DNA of 64,000 nucleotides from Aquitalea magnusonii (lineage in GTDB: Bacteria > Pseudomonadota > Gammaproteobacteria > Burkholderiales > Chromobacteriaceae): positions 3,348,001-3,412,000 of the forward strand of contig NZ_AP018823.1 of assembly GCF_002217795.2 (NCBI RefSeq), given 5' to 3'. Positions within the stretch are counted from its first letter, which is position 1; each line of letters starts with the position of its first letter. The notes under the pieces are model-generated. The model was not told the origin of the DNA. It ran no database searches and saw only the letters and a program-made list of their open reading frames with translations. This document shows, one piece after another, positions 54,461 to 63,250 of the stretch. A program made the translations under genes and the position numbers.

Positions 54461-55087
54461 ATGTTTACCCTGATCATCGGCAACAAGAATCTGTCATCCT
54501 GGTCGCTGCGTCCCTGGCTGGTACTGAAAATGCTGGGCGAACCTTTCGAAGAAAAACACATCGACCTCACCGCCAGCGACAGCAAGGCCCGCATCCTGGC
54601 CTGTAACCCGGCCGGCAAGGTTCCGCTGCTGCTCGACCAGCAACTGCGCATCAGCGACAGCCTGGCCATCTGCGAATACCTGGCCGACTGTTTCCCAGCC
54701 GCCGGGCTGTGGCCGGACGACATCGCCAGCCGCGCCATGGCCCGCTCTGCCGTGGCCGAAATGCACAGTGGCTTTCAGGCGCTGCGTAGTGAATTGCCGA
54801 TGAATATCCGTGCCGACCATGCCGGCTTTGTCCCCAGCGCTGCCGCGCAAGCGGACATCGACCGCATCACCAGCCTGTGGGATAGCCTGCGTCAGCAAAA
54901 CCAGCATAACGGCCCCTTCCTGTTTGGCCACTTCACCATTGCCGATGCCTTCTTTGCACCGGTAGTGTGGCGCTTTGTCAGCTACCACGTAGCACTGGAC
55001 GGCCATACCGCCGACTATGTCAGACACATGCAGCAACTGCCAGCCATGCAGGAATGGCATGCTGCAGCCAGGGCGGAAGCACAATAG
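54461..55087 (+). CDS. Glutathione S-transferase family protein
   Basis: A 208-aa protein. The N-terminal thioredoxin-like domain (about 1-80) starts FTLIIGNKNLSSWSLRPWLVLK, with a Ser/Trp active-site region, and has the cis-Pro/GSH site GKVPLLL plus ISDSLAICEYLAD. A helical C-terminal domain follows. The substrate is unknown; members of this group are often annotated as YfcF/maleylacetoacetate-isomerase-like. Confidence 0.88.
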   Translation: MFTLIIGNKNLSSWSLRPWLVLKMLGEPFEEKHIDLTASDSKARILACNPAGKVPLLLDQQLRISDSLAICEYLADCFPAAGLWPDDIASRAMARSAVAEMHSGFQALRSELPMNIRADHAGFVPSAAAQADIDRITSLWDSLRQQNQHNGPFLFGHFTIADAFFAPVVWRFVSYHVALDGHTADYVRHMQQLPAMQEWHAAARAEAQ

Positions 55088-55115
55088 GCCGCAAATGCCG
55101 CATTTTTGATGGAAC

Positions 55116-55150
55116 AACGCGCCATAACTCATTAGAATGGCGCGTTTTTT
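55116..55150 (+). terminator. Terminator after the GST gene
   Basis: 10-bp stem (AACGCGCCAT / ATGGCGCGTT, 11-nt loop) followed by a six-T run, 31 bp upstream of the udk start. Confidence 0.88.
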
Positions 55151-55180
55151 CATGCCATCGCGCAGCAAGAGGTTCACAGC

Positions 55181-55798
55181 ATGACTACCCCGTTCATCAT
55201 TGGTGTTGCCGGCGGCAGCGGTAGCGGCAAGACCACGGTCACTGCCAAAGTACTGGAAACCGTTGGCAACGGCATGGCGGCCGTCATCGTGCAGGACTAC
55301 TACTATCGCGATCAGGCCCACCTGACCTTCGAACAGCGCCTCACCACCAATTACGATCACCCGCATGCCTTCGACTGGCCATTGCTGATCGAACACATTG
55401 AAGAGCTGCTGGCCGGACGCGCCATCGACATGCCGGTATATGACTTCACCCATCACACCCGCGCCGCTGAAACCATCACGGTGAAACCGGCACCGGTCAT
55501 CGTCATCGAAGGCCTGTTTCCGCTGTACGATGCCGCACTGCGCGACATGATGTCGCTGAAGATCTTTGTGGACACCGACCCCGACGTGCGTTTCATCCGT
55601 CGCCTGCAACGCGATATCCGCGAGCGCGGCCGCACTGTGGACCATGTGATCGAACACTATCTGGCCACCGTGCGCCCCATGCACAACCAGTTCATCGAAC
55701 CCACCAAGCGTTTTGCCGACGTGATTCTGCCGCACGGTGCCAATGATCCGGCGGTGGACATCATCACCACCAAGGTGGCCAGCCTGATCAACAGTTAA
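55181..55798 (+). CDS. udk: Uridine kinase
   Basis: A 205-aa P-loop kinase that phosphorylates uridine and cytidine in pyrimidine salvage. Walker A is GVAGGSGSGKTT; the segments QDYYYRDQAHL and YDHPHAFDWPLL bind nucleoside, and FVDTDPDVRFIRRLQRDI follows. Full length. The region after it contains a short inverted repeat. Confidence 0.96.
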   Translation: MTTPFIIGVAGGSGSGKTTVTAKVLETVGNGMAAVIVQDYYYRDQAHLTFEQRLTTNYDHPHAFDWPLLIEHIEELLAGRAIDMPVYDFTHHTRAAETITVKPAPVIVIEGLFPLYDAALRDMMSLKIFVDTDPDVRFIRRLQRDIRERGRTVDHVIEHYLATVRPMHNQFIEPTKRFADVILPHGANDPAVDIITTKVASLINS

Positions 55799-56302
55799 CA
55801 GCCGCTGGCGAAAATCCTGCTGCTGCGTTGCGCCACCTGCCCCACTCTTAAGTGCTAAGCCGCCATGGCTGAGCGGCAACGCCAGCAGGGCTGTCATCGC
55901 CAATGGTGACAGCCACCGCCCACGGCATGCGGCAATGCAACACCCCCTCCCGTCCAGCCGTCACCGCCCCGCCCTGCTGCTGCCCACACCTTGCATCTCG
56001 CTGCGCCACGCCACCATTCCATCCTGAAAAAAGACCCGTTTTTTCAAGGACTCAGCACGCCATGGCATAGCCACTGCATGGATAAGCAGTAGTTTCACCT
56101 GTCGGGAAGGGCTAGAAGGTACATCCTTTTGGCCAGATGCCAGTCCCGCCCGCTTACTGGAAAGTCTCTCCTCCTGCCGTGCGCAATCATGCAGCACCCG
56201 GTACCAACCCACAGCGAGCCGTACGCTGGCCAGTTCGCCAGTACCACCCTGAGCAAAGCCTCACTCGCTGTGTTTTTTCAAAGCAATGGCGAGGAGAACC
56301 CC
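55799..56302. other. 504-bp region upstream of the glucosaminate/D-amino-acid operon
   Basis: Contains an 8-bp inverted repeat GGCTGTCA / TGACAGCC (55889-55914) and the AT-only inverted repeat TGAAAAAA / TTTTTTCA (56025-56046, loop GACCCG). Either could be an operator or an RNA hairpin. No regulator gene and no clear promoter hexamers were recognised. The open frame running into the next gene from 56129 has no recognisable product before 56303. Confidence 0.55.
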
Positions 56303-57577
56303 ATGGCAGCGCATCCACTGCTGGAAAAACCGCTCAACACAGCTACCAAGGGCCTGGGCAGCAGTCCTGCCGGCTGCACCCTGCAGGACGTTGCCAGCCT
56401 GGACTGGAACATCCTGCGCGAAGAAGTCAGCCTGCCCGTCGCCGTGCTGCGCCAAAGCCGCATCCAGCACAATCTGCAATGGATGCAAGACTTCATGCAG
56501 CGCTACGGGGTGCAACTGGCACCGCATGGCAAAACCACCATGAGTCCGGCGCTGTTTCACCTGCAACTGCAACATGGTGCCTGGGGCATCACGCTGGCGA
56601 CTGTCCCGCAAGTGCATGCGGCCTTTCTGCACGGTATCCGCCGCTTCCTGCTGGCCAATCAACTGGTGGGCAAGGCCAATATGGCCATCATCGCCCGCCT
56701 GCAACAGGCCGACCCCGACTTCAGCTTCTGCTGCATTGTCGACTCTGTCGCCAATGTTGAGGCACTGGGCCAGTTCTTTGCCCAGCACGGGCAAAGCGTG
56801 CGTGTTCTGCTGGAGTACGGGGTGGAAGGCGGTCGTACCGGCTTGCGCTCCCCCCAGCAGGAACAGGAAGTACTGGCCGCCATTGCCCGCTGGCCGCAAT
56901 CGCTCAGCCTGATCGGGGTGGAAGTGTATGAAGGCGTACTGCAACAGGAAGAAGATATCCGTGCCTTCCTGCGCAGCGTGGTGGCCCGCACGCGCGAACA
57001 CGCCGCGCGGGGACTGTTCCGCGAAGAAAAAATCCTGCTCAGCGGTGCCGGCTCTGCCTGGTATGACGTGGTAGCGGACGAATTCTCCGGCCTGGAACTG
57101 GCACAGCCGCTTGAAGTGCTGCTGCGCCCCGGCTGCTATCTCACCCACGATGTCGGCATTTATCTGCATGCCGAACAGCGCATTCAAAGCAATAACCCGG
57201 TGGCACGCGACATGGGCCGCAGCCTGCAGCCGGCGCTGCAGTTGTGGGCTTATGTGCAATCCATCCCGGAAAGTGGCCGCGCCATCATCGCGCTGGGTAA
57301 GCGCGATGCCGCTTTTGACGCCGGGCTGCCACAGGTGTCGCTGCATTTCCGCCCTGACAGCGGCGGCACACCGCAGCCTGCTCCGGCTGACTGGATCGTC
57401 AGCAGCATGATGGACCAGCACGCCTTCATGCGCATTCCGGCCGATGCCGACCTGCAAGTGGGCGACATGCTGGCTTTTGAGATTTCACACCCCTGCCTCA
57501 CCTTTGACAAATGGCGTCAGCTGCTGCTGGTGGACGATGCCCTCAATGTCACCGGTGCGGTGGAAACCCTGTTTTAG
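56303..57577 (+). CDS. PLP-dependent D-amino-acid deaminase/dehydratase (D-threonine aldolase-like fold), possible D-glucosaminate dehydratase
   Basis: A 424-aa fold-type III PLP enzyme (alanine racemase-like barrel plus beta domain). The PLP lysine is expected in LAPHGKTTMSPALF near residue 80. The metal-binding His and Cys of the D-serine-dehydratase group may be MMDQHAFM and the ISHPCLTFDKW segment near the C-terminus. Annotated relatives include amino acid deaminases and, as I recall, Pseudomonas D-glucosaminate dehydratase. The operon contains a KDG-kinase-like gene, which favours a substrate giving 2-keto-3-deoxygluconate. The start at 56303 follows GAGGAGA; a longer in-frame start at 56129 lacks domain support. 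Confidence 0.8.
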   Translation: MAAHPLLEKPLNTATKGLGSSPAGCTLQDVASLDWNILREEVSLPVAVLRQSRIQHNLQWMQDFMQRYGVQLAPHGKTTMSPALFHLQLQHGAWGITLATVPQVHAAFLHGIRRFLLANQLVGKANMAIIARLQQADPDFSFCCIVDSVANVEALGQFFAQHGQSVRVLLEYGVEGGRTGLRSPQQEQEVLAAIARWPQSLSLIGVEVYEGVLQQEEDIRAFLRSVVARTREHAARGLFREEKILLSGAGSAWYDVVADEFSGLELAQPLEVLLRPGCYLTHDVGIYLHAEQRIQSNNPVARDMGRSLQPALQLWAYVQSIPESGRAIIALGKRDAAFDAGLPQVSLHFRPDSGGTPQPAPADWIVSSMMDQHAFMRIPADADLQVGDMLAFEISHPCLTFDKWRQLLLVDDALNVTGAVETLF

Positions 57578-57652
57578 ACCAGAAGCACCACCAAGACCGC
57601 CCTCGCAACGTACGGGGGCGGCACCTCCCCCCCGATTATCAGGAGAATCCAC

Positions 57653-59005
57653 ATGACCCCAGTTCTGGGCAGCCAGTTGCTGCTGTATGCCGCCATCGCC
57701 ATCATCGCGCTGGTGGTACTGATCGCCCGTTACCGTATTAACCCCTTCATCGTGCTGACGGTGGTCTCCATCGGCCTGGCCCTGGCCGCGCAGATGCCGG
57801 CCAAGGACATCATGGCCGCCTATGAAACCGGGGTGGGCAAAACACTGGGCCATATCGCGCTGGTGGTGGCACTGGGCACCATGCTGGGCAAGATGATGGC
57901 TGAATCCGGCGGTGCCGAACGCATTGCCCTGACGCTGATCGATAAATTCGGCGAAAAGAACGCCCACTGGGCCATGGTATGCATCGCCTTTGTCTGCGGC
58001 CTGCCACTGTTCTTCGAAGTGGGCTTCGTGCTGCTGATTCCGATTGCCTTTACCGTGGCCAAGCGCGCCGGGGTATCCATGCTGCTGGTGGGCCTGCCCA
58101 TGGTGGCCGGCCTGTCGGTGGTGCATGGCCTGGTACCGCCGCACCCCGCTGCCATGCTGGCGGTGGGCGAGTATGGCGCACAGGTGGGCAAGACCGTGTT
58201 CTACGCCATTCTTGTCGGCGTACCGACCGCCATCATTGCCGGCCCTTTGTTTGCCAAATTCATTGCACCACGCATCCATCTGCCGGCAGAAAACCCCATT
58301 GCGCTGCAGTTTACCGAACGCAAGGCCAGCCCGCGTGAATTGCCGGGTTTTGGCACCACCATCCTCACCATTTTGCTGCCGGTGTTCCTGATGCTGCTGG
58401 GCGGCTGGGCCAACGCCCTGACGGACAAGGGCAGCATCATGAACAACCTATTGCTGTTCATCGGCAACTCGGTGATTGCCCTCCTGATTGCCACGCTGGT
58501 GAGCTTCTGGACGCTGGGTCTGGCGCGCGGTTTCACCCGCGATGACATTCTGAAATTCACCAATGAATGCCTGGCCCCGACCGCGGCCATCACCCTGCTG
58601 GTAGGCGCTGGCGGCGGCCTTAACCGCATCCTGATTGAAACCGGTGTCACCAAGGAAATCATCGCCCTGTCGGCGGAATTCCAGCTCTCCCCCTTGCTGC
58701 TGGGCTGGTTGCTGGCGGTACTGATGCGGGTGGCCACCGGCTCGGCCACCGTGGCCATGACCACCGCCGCCGGGATTGTCGCGCCCATTGCCTTGGCCAG
58801 CGGCTATCCGCACCCGGAACTGCTGGTACTGGCCACCGGTGCCGGCTCGCTGATCCTGTCCCACGTCAATGACGGTGGTTTCTGGCTGGTGAAGGAGTAT
58901 TTCAACATGACCGTGGTGCAAACCCTGAAAACCTGGACCGTGCTGGAAACCCTGATTTCCGTCGTCGCCTTTGTCCTGACCCTGGGGCTGGCACAGCTTC
59001 TTTGA
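57653..59005 (+). CDS. GntP family permease
   Basis: A 450-aa, roughly 12-14-helix gluconate:H+ symporter family protein. GTMLGKMMAESGGAERIA and the region around HGLVPPHPAAM are family signatures. The N-terminus YAAIAIIALVVLIARYRINPFI is typical. Known substrates in this family are gluconate, fructuronate, idonate and related sugar acids, plus D-serine (DsdX). In this operon it would import the sugar-acid or D-amino-acid substrate. It starts 75 bp after the PLP enzyme. Confidence 0.92.
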   Translation: MTPVLGSQLLLYAAIAIIALVVLIARYRINPFIVLTVVSIGLALAAQMPAKDIMAAYETGVGKTLGHIALVVALGTMLGKMMAESGGAERIALTLIDKFGEKNAHWAMVCIAFVCGLPLFFEVGFVLLIPIAFTVAKRAGVSMLLVGLPMVAGLSVVHGLVPPHPAAMLAVGEYGAQVGKTVFYAILVGVPTAIIAGPLFAKFIAPRIHLPAENPIALQFTERKASPRELPGFGTTILTILLPVFLMLLGGWANALTDKGSIMNNLLLFIGNSVIALLIATLVSFWTLGLARGFTRDDILKFTNECLAPTAAITLLVGAGGGLNRILIETGVTKEIIALSAEFQLSPLLLGWLLAVLMRVATGSATVAMTTAAGIVAPIALASGYPHPELLVLATGAGSLILSHVNDGGFWLVKEYFNMTVVQTLKTWTVLETLISVVAFVLTLGLAQLL

Positions 59006-59060
59006 CCCAAACCACTCGGCGCTCCCGGCTTAGCTGCCGGGAGCCTTCCGGAGAATCCGC

Positions 59061-60536
59061 ATGCAACATCTGGATACCCTGATTCGCCAGGTCAAACTGG
59101 TCGATGGCAGCGGCGCTGCTGCCACCGTGGCTGATGTCGGCATCCGCCAGCAACGCATTGCCTTTATCGGAGACGCCGGCCAGGCCAAGGCCGATCATGT
59201 GATCGATGGCCAGGGGTTGACCCTGGCGCCCGGTTTCATCGACGTCCACACCCATGATGACACCATGGTGATCCGCCAGCCGCAGATGCTGCCCAAACTC
59301 AGCCAGGGCGTGACCACCGTGATTGTCGGCAACTGTGGCATCAGTGCCTCGCCTGTCAGCCTGCAAGGCGAACCGCCAGACCCGATGAACCTGCTGGGCC
59401 CGCGCGACGCTTTTTGCTACCCGCGCTTTGCCGACTACCGAGCCGCCGTGGAGCGGGCCGAACCCGCTGTCAATGTAGCGGCACTGGTGGGCCACACCGC
59501 CTTGCGCAGCAATCATCTGGATAGGCTGGACCGCACGGCCAGCACAGCAGAAATCAACGCCATGCGGGCACAACTGGCCGACAGCCTGCAACACGGGGCA
59601 CTGGGGCTGAGTACCGGCCTTGCCTATGCATCGGCCTTCAGTGCCGACAGCAATGAGGTAGAACAACTGGCCGCCGAACTGAACCAATATGGCGGCATCT
59701 ACACCACGCATTTGCGCAGCGAATTCGAGCCGGTGCTCGAAGCCATGGACGAAGCATGGCGCGTGGGCCGTCACGCCAACAGCCCGGTCATCGTGTCGCA
59801 CCTGAAATGCGCCGGCAAAGGCAACTGGGGACGCAGCCCGCAACTGCTGGCCTCGCTGGAACAAGCCGCCCGCCAGCAGATGGTAGGCTGCGACTGCTAC
59901 CCTTACTCGGCCAGCTCCTCCACGCTGGACCTGAAACAGGTCACCAGCGATTTCGAGATTTTCATCACCTGGTCCACCCCGCACCCGGACATGGCCGGCC
60001 AAACCCTGCAGGCGATTGCCGAACAATGGCAGCTCCCCTTGCTGGATGCCGCCCGCAAGCTGCAACCGGCAGGCGCGGTGTATCACGGCATGGACCCGGC
60101 AGACGTCGAGCGCATTCTCAGCCACCCGCTCACCATGGTGGGCTCGGACGGTCTGCCGGAAGACCCGCTGCCCCACCCCAGGCTATGGGGCGCGTTTCCG
60201 CGTGTGCTGGGCCACTACTGCCGCGAGCGCAAGCTGTTCAGCCTGGAAACCGCCATTCACAAGATGACCGGCCTGTCGGCCAGCCGCTTTGCGCTGGACG
60301 AGCGCGGCCTGGTCCGCCTTGGCTACTGGGCCGATCTGGTGTTGTTTGATGCCGCCACCATTCACGATACCGCCAGCTTCGAAGCGCCGGTGCAACAGGC
60401 GGCAGGCATTGTCGCCGTCTGGGTGAATGGCACGCTCAGTTGGCAACACGCGGCCGCCACCGGAGCCCGCGCCGGACGTTTCTTGCCGCGCACCCGCGAT
60501 ATCCGCACCACCTTCCCTAGTACCCCCTCACAGTAA
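59061..60536 (+). CDS. N-acyl-D-amino-acid deacylase (D-aminoacylase)
   Basis: A 491-aa amidohydrolase-superfamily enzyme. The metal site HxH is in FIDVHTHDD; IVGNCGISASPV contains the Cys characteristic of D-aminoacylases. Further motifs are GHTALR, VSHLKCAGKGNWG and the distal Asp region MVGSDGLPEDPLPHPRLWG. It removes an N-acyl group from N-acyl-D-amino acids; some members may act on N-acetylated amino-sugar acids. Its neighbours are a GntP permease, RidA and a KDG-kinase-like protein. Confidence 0.9.
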   Translation: MQHLDTLIRQVKLVDGSGAAATVADVGIRQQRIAFIGDAGQAKADHVIDGQGLTLAPGFIDVHTHDDTMVIRQPQMLPKLSQGVTTVIVGNCGISASPVSLQGEPPDPMNLLGPRDAFCYPRFADYRAAVERAEPAVNVAALVGHTALRSNHLDRLDRTASTAEINAMRAQLADSLQHGALGLSTGLAYASAFSADSNEVEQLAAELNQYGGIYTTHLRSEFEPVLEAMDEAWRVGRHANSPVIVSHLKCAGKGNWGRSPQLLASLEQAARQQMVGCDCYPYSASSSTLDLKQVTSDFEIFITWSTPHPDMAGQTLQAIAEQWQLPLLDAARKLQPAGAVYHGMDPADVERILSHPLTMVGSDGLPEDPLPHPRLWGAFPRVLGHYCRERKLFSLETAIHKMTGLSASRFALDERGLVRLGYWADLVLFDAATIHDTASFEAPVQQAAGIVAVWVNGTLSWQHAAATGARAGRFLPRTRDIRTTFPSTPSQ

Positions 60537-60555
60537 AAATGCAAGGAAACCCATC

Positions 60556-60942
60556 ATGAGCGATCTGAAACGTTATGGCATTGCCGGTGGCACCGGTGGC
60601 CAGACCATGCCCTTTGCCCGCGCGGTACAAGCCGCCGACGGCTGGCTGTATGTCTCCGGTCAGACCCCAATGGTCAACGGCGAAGTAATTGAAGGTGGCA
60701 TCGTCACCCAATCGCACCAATGTATCCAGAACGTCTTGGCCATACTCCGGGAAGCCGGTTACGGCCCGGAACATGTGGTGCGCTGTGGCGTGTGGCTGGA
60801 TGATACCCGCGACTTTGCCTCGTTCAACCGGGTATTCCTGCAGTATTTTGGCGAACATCCGCCCGCCCGCGCCTGCGTGCAGTCCAGCATGGTGATCGAC
60901 TGCAAGGTGGAAGTAGACTGTATCGCCTACAAAAAGCCTTGA
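60556..60942 (+). CDS. RidA family enamine/imine deaminase
   Basis: A 128-aa protein of the Rid (YjgF/YER057c) superfamily. It has the segment QAADGWLYVSGQTPMVNGEV, a middle VRCGVWLDDTRDFASFNRVF and the C-terminal PPARACVQSSMVIDCKVEVDCIAY, including the active-site-like Arg-Ala. It would hydrolyse the 2-iminoacid/enamine released by the PLP enzyme of the operon. The start at 60556 follows AAGGAA. Confidence 0.9.
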   Translation: MSDLKRYGIAGGTGGQTMPFARAVQAADGWLYVSGQTPMVNGEVIEGGIVTQSHQCIQNVLAILREAGYGPEHVVRCGVWLDDTRDFASFNRVFLQYFGEHPPARACVQSSMVIDCKVEVDCIAYKKP

Positions 60943-61002
60943 CCCATCCGGCCGCTGTCCTCGGACAACGGCCACGCATCCCGTCACAGGAAAGACAGCA
61001 AC

Positions 61003-61911
61003 ATGCATATTGCCTGCCTTGGTGAAGGCATGATCGAACTGAGCGGTCAGCCGCTACAGCGCCGTTTTGGCGGCGACACCCTGAACACCGCCATCTATCT
61101 GGCCCGCGTTCTGGCCGGCAGCCCGCATCAGGTACGCTATCTGACCGGCATGGGGCAGGACAGCCTCAGCCGCCAGCTATTGTCCGACTGGCAAGCCGAA
61201 GGCGTGGATGTCAGCCATATCGTCATCCAGCCGGGCAAGCTGCCCGGCCTGTATATGGTGGAAACCGATGCCCGCGGTGAGCGCAGCTTCCTGTACTGGC
61301 GCAATGACAGTGCCGCGCGCCATTACTTTGCCTCCGGCATCGACTTTGCCAGCCTGCTGCACACCGCGCAGTTACAGGCGATTTACCTGTCCGGCATTTC
61401 ACTGGCCCTGTTCAACGAGCAGGAACGCCAACGCCTGCTGGCTGCCCTGCGCGACTTTGCCCGTGATGGCGGCAAAATCTGGTTCGACAACAACTTCCGC
61501 CCCTCGCTGTGGAGCGCGGCACAGGCGCGGGCCGGTCACGAAGCCATATTGGCGCTGGCCGATATCGCCCTGCTGACACTGGACGATGAACAAGCGCTAT
61601 ACGGAGCAGAAACCGCCGAGGCTGTCGCCGAACGCACGCTGGCACTGGGTTGCAAGGAAGTGGTGATCAAGCGCGGCGGCGAACCCTGCCTGCTGGCCAG
61701 CGCCGAACTGCGGGCCGAGGTACTGGCCACGGCCGTGCCACAAGTGGTGGACACCACCGCCGCTGGTGATTCCTTTGCCGCAGGCTATCTGGCCAGCCGG
61801 GTATTGGGCTATCCGCCCGCCCAGGCCGCAGCCTTCGCCCATCGCCTGTCAGCCGCGGTGATTGCCCACAGCGGAGCCATCATCCCACGCGACGCCATGC
61901 CGCAGCGCTGA
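61003..61911 (+). CDS. kdgK: PfkB-family sugar kinase, 2-keto-3-deoxygluconate kinase-like
   Basis: A 302-aa ribokinase-fold kinase. The N-terminus ACLGEGMIELSG and RFGGDTLNTAIYLAR are KdgK-like; the catalytic site is in VVDTTAAGDSFAAGYL with the base Asp in AAGD. KdgK phosphorylates 2-keto-3-deoxygluconate to KDPG. Its presence beside a D-amino-acid-type dehydratase and N-acyl deacylase is the main hint that the operon handles an amino-sugar acid. A terminator follows. Confidence 0.85.
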   Translation: MHIACLGEGMIELSGQPLQRRFGGDTLNTAIYLARVLAGSPHQVRYLTGMGQDSLSRQLLSDWQAEGVDVSHIVIQPGKLPGLYMVETDARGERSFLYWRNDSAARHYFASGIDFASLLHTAQLQAIYLSGISLALFNEQERQRLLAALRDFARDGGKIWFDNNFRPSLWSAAQARAGHEAILALADIALLTLDDEQALYGAETAEAVAERTLALGCKEVVIKRGGEPCLLASAELRAEVLATAVPQVVDTTAAGDSFAAGYLASRVLGYPPAQAAAFAHRLSAAVIAHSGAIIPRDAMPQR

Positions 61912-61924
61912 TTGAATCACATCC

Positions 61925-61949
61925 AACACCGGCCACTTGCCGGTGTTTT
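61925..61949 (+). terminator. Terminator of the five-gene operon
   Basis: 9-bp stem (AACACCGGC / GCCGGTGTT, loop CACTT) followed by TT G CTTTT, 13 bp after the kinase stop. Confidence 0.85.
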
Positions 61950-61991
61950 GCTTTTGATAGATCACGCATGGCATGCATCAGGAGGCTGTCG

Positions 61992-62654
61992 ATGGACGTG
62001 TATCGCTTGCGTAATGATCATTACTTTATGAGAACACTGCGCGAGCAGGCCCGGCATGCTCTGCATGGTGATACTTACCGTTTCACCGATCAGGAACTGT
62101 TTGACCTGATGAAGGTGGAAGAACATTTCAGGGAATGGCAGCGCAGGCAAGCCAGCTTGTTGTTCGATGGTGAAACCCTGTTTTGGCAAGAAGCCGGCTA
62201 GGAAAGAAAATGGACCGCTTATTCTGGTCGTGAAGGCTATTGGTCGCCGAAGTTTCAAAACCTAAGGGATAAAGGACCGATTCCTGAAGGCAGCTATCTG
62301 CTTAAACAGAGTGAGTTTTATACCTGGGAAGGAACAGACTCATTTAGTCTCCTGATCTGTTTTACTGGATGGCTCGACTGGAAACTGGGGAAATGGCCTA
62401 GCTGTAGAACAGCATGGGGTACGCAACGAATAGCATTGATTCCTCAAAAACATACCAATGTCCATGGCCGTCATGGCTTTACCATTCATGGGGGTAAATC
62501 TCCGGGATCAGCCGGGTGTGTTGATTTGACCAATAACATGGGCAGTTTTGCAGAGTCTTTCCAGCACTATGGGAAGGATATGCTGCTGGAGGTGCGTTAC
62601 AAGCACCTACCCGATGGACAAGGCTACCACCGCAGCCGGTTAAAACGGGATTAG
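61992..62654 (+). pseudogene. Tlde1/DUF2778 L,D-transpeptidase-fold protein interrupted by one in-frame amber codon
   Basis: A single reading frame of 221 codons runs from ATG 61992 (AGGAGG upstream) to TAG 62652, broken only by TAG at 62199-62201. Before the stop are 69 residues ending LLFDGETLFWQEAG; directly after it the frame continues ERKWTAYSGREGYWSPKFQN, LRDKGPIPEGSYLL, then AWGTQRIALIP, HGRHGFTIHGGKSPG and SAGCVDLT. This is the DUF2778/Tlde1 pattern, with catalytic His (IHGG) and Cys (SAGC). Members of the family include T6SS antibacterial effectors that attack peptidoglycan. No start codon or ribosome site can rescue the second part. Low GC suggests acquisition. A sequencing error at the TAG cannot be excluded. 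Confidence 0.75.
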
Positions 62655-62657
62655 ACC

Positions 62658-63038
62658 ATGCTAAAAAATGGATATGACATCAAAGCCAGCCTGCTGCATG
62701 GGTTAAAACTGCTGTTCAGCCTTTATCTACTTTTCATTATAATGGTGGGCGGGTTAAACAATATATTAAAATCATTCGATCAAGCACCAAAATACCACAG
62801 AGTCTTTCTACTCATCGAACAATTTTCTTATCCGATTCGCTATTATATTTCAAACAAATATCCGGAGATAGTTATTTATTATAGCTGGGCAGTATTTGAT
62901 ATCATCGCAGCAGGACTAGCCCTATTAATGCTATGGAAACCAGTTCAAATCAAGAACAAGTGGCTATTATGGTTGCCATTCATTGCCAATACATCAATAT
63001 TTTTTTACTTTTGCCTGATCATGTATGGCGTGCTGTAG
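62658..63038 (+). CDS. Small membrane protein, candidate immunity partner
   Basis: A 126-aa protein starting 3 nt after the stop of the Tlde1-like frame. It has three predicted helices (about residues 12-34, 71-91 and 101-125) and very low GC (near 35 %) compared with the neighbours. I recognise no family. Position next to a peptidoglycan-targeting effector-like gene suggests an immunity role, but known Tlde1 immunity proteins are periplasmic, so this is speculation. No promoter was seen between the two. Confidence 0.65.
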   Translation: MLKNGYDIKASLLHGLKLLFSLYLLFIIMVGGLNNILKSFDQAPKYHRVFLLIEQFSYPIRYYISNKYPEIVIYYSWAVFDIIAAGLALLMLWKPVQIKNKWLLWLPFIANTSIFFYFCLIMYGVL

Positions 63039-63052
63039 TGGCAACAGATTAA

Positions 63053-63199
63053 CTTACCGGACGACACCTAACATTTTATAGAAGCCACCAAGAAAACAAT
63101 TCCTATCATCCGCTGGGCGTGCGTTATATCCAGACCGATAGCGCGGTTACGCCCGGCAGGGTGACAGGGCGTGCCACCTTTACCATGAGTTATCAATAA
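63053..63199 (+). pseudogene. C-terminal remnant resembling a type 1 fimbrial pilin
   Basis: An open frame without a start codon, about 48 codons long and ending at TAA 63197. Its final part VRYIQTDSAVTPGRVTGR plus ATFTMSYQ matches the last beta-strands of FimA-type pilins, which end in an alternating pattern before a penultimate Tyr. The N-terminal part of the pilin is missing, so it is probably a truncated remnant. The assignment is by pattern and is moderate. Confidence 0.45.
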
Positions 63200-63250
63200 G
63201 CGGTGTGGTTTGCTGCCCTTGCCATACCCGGCAATGCCGTACCCAATGTC

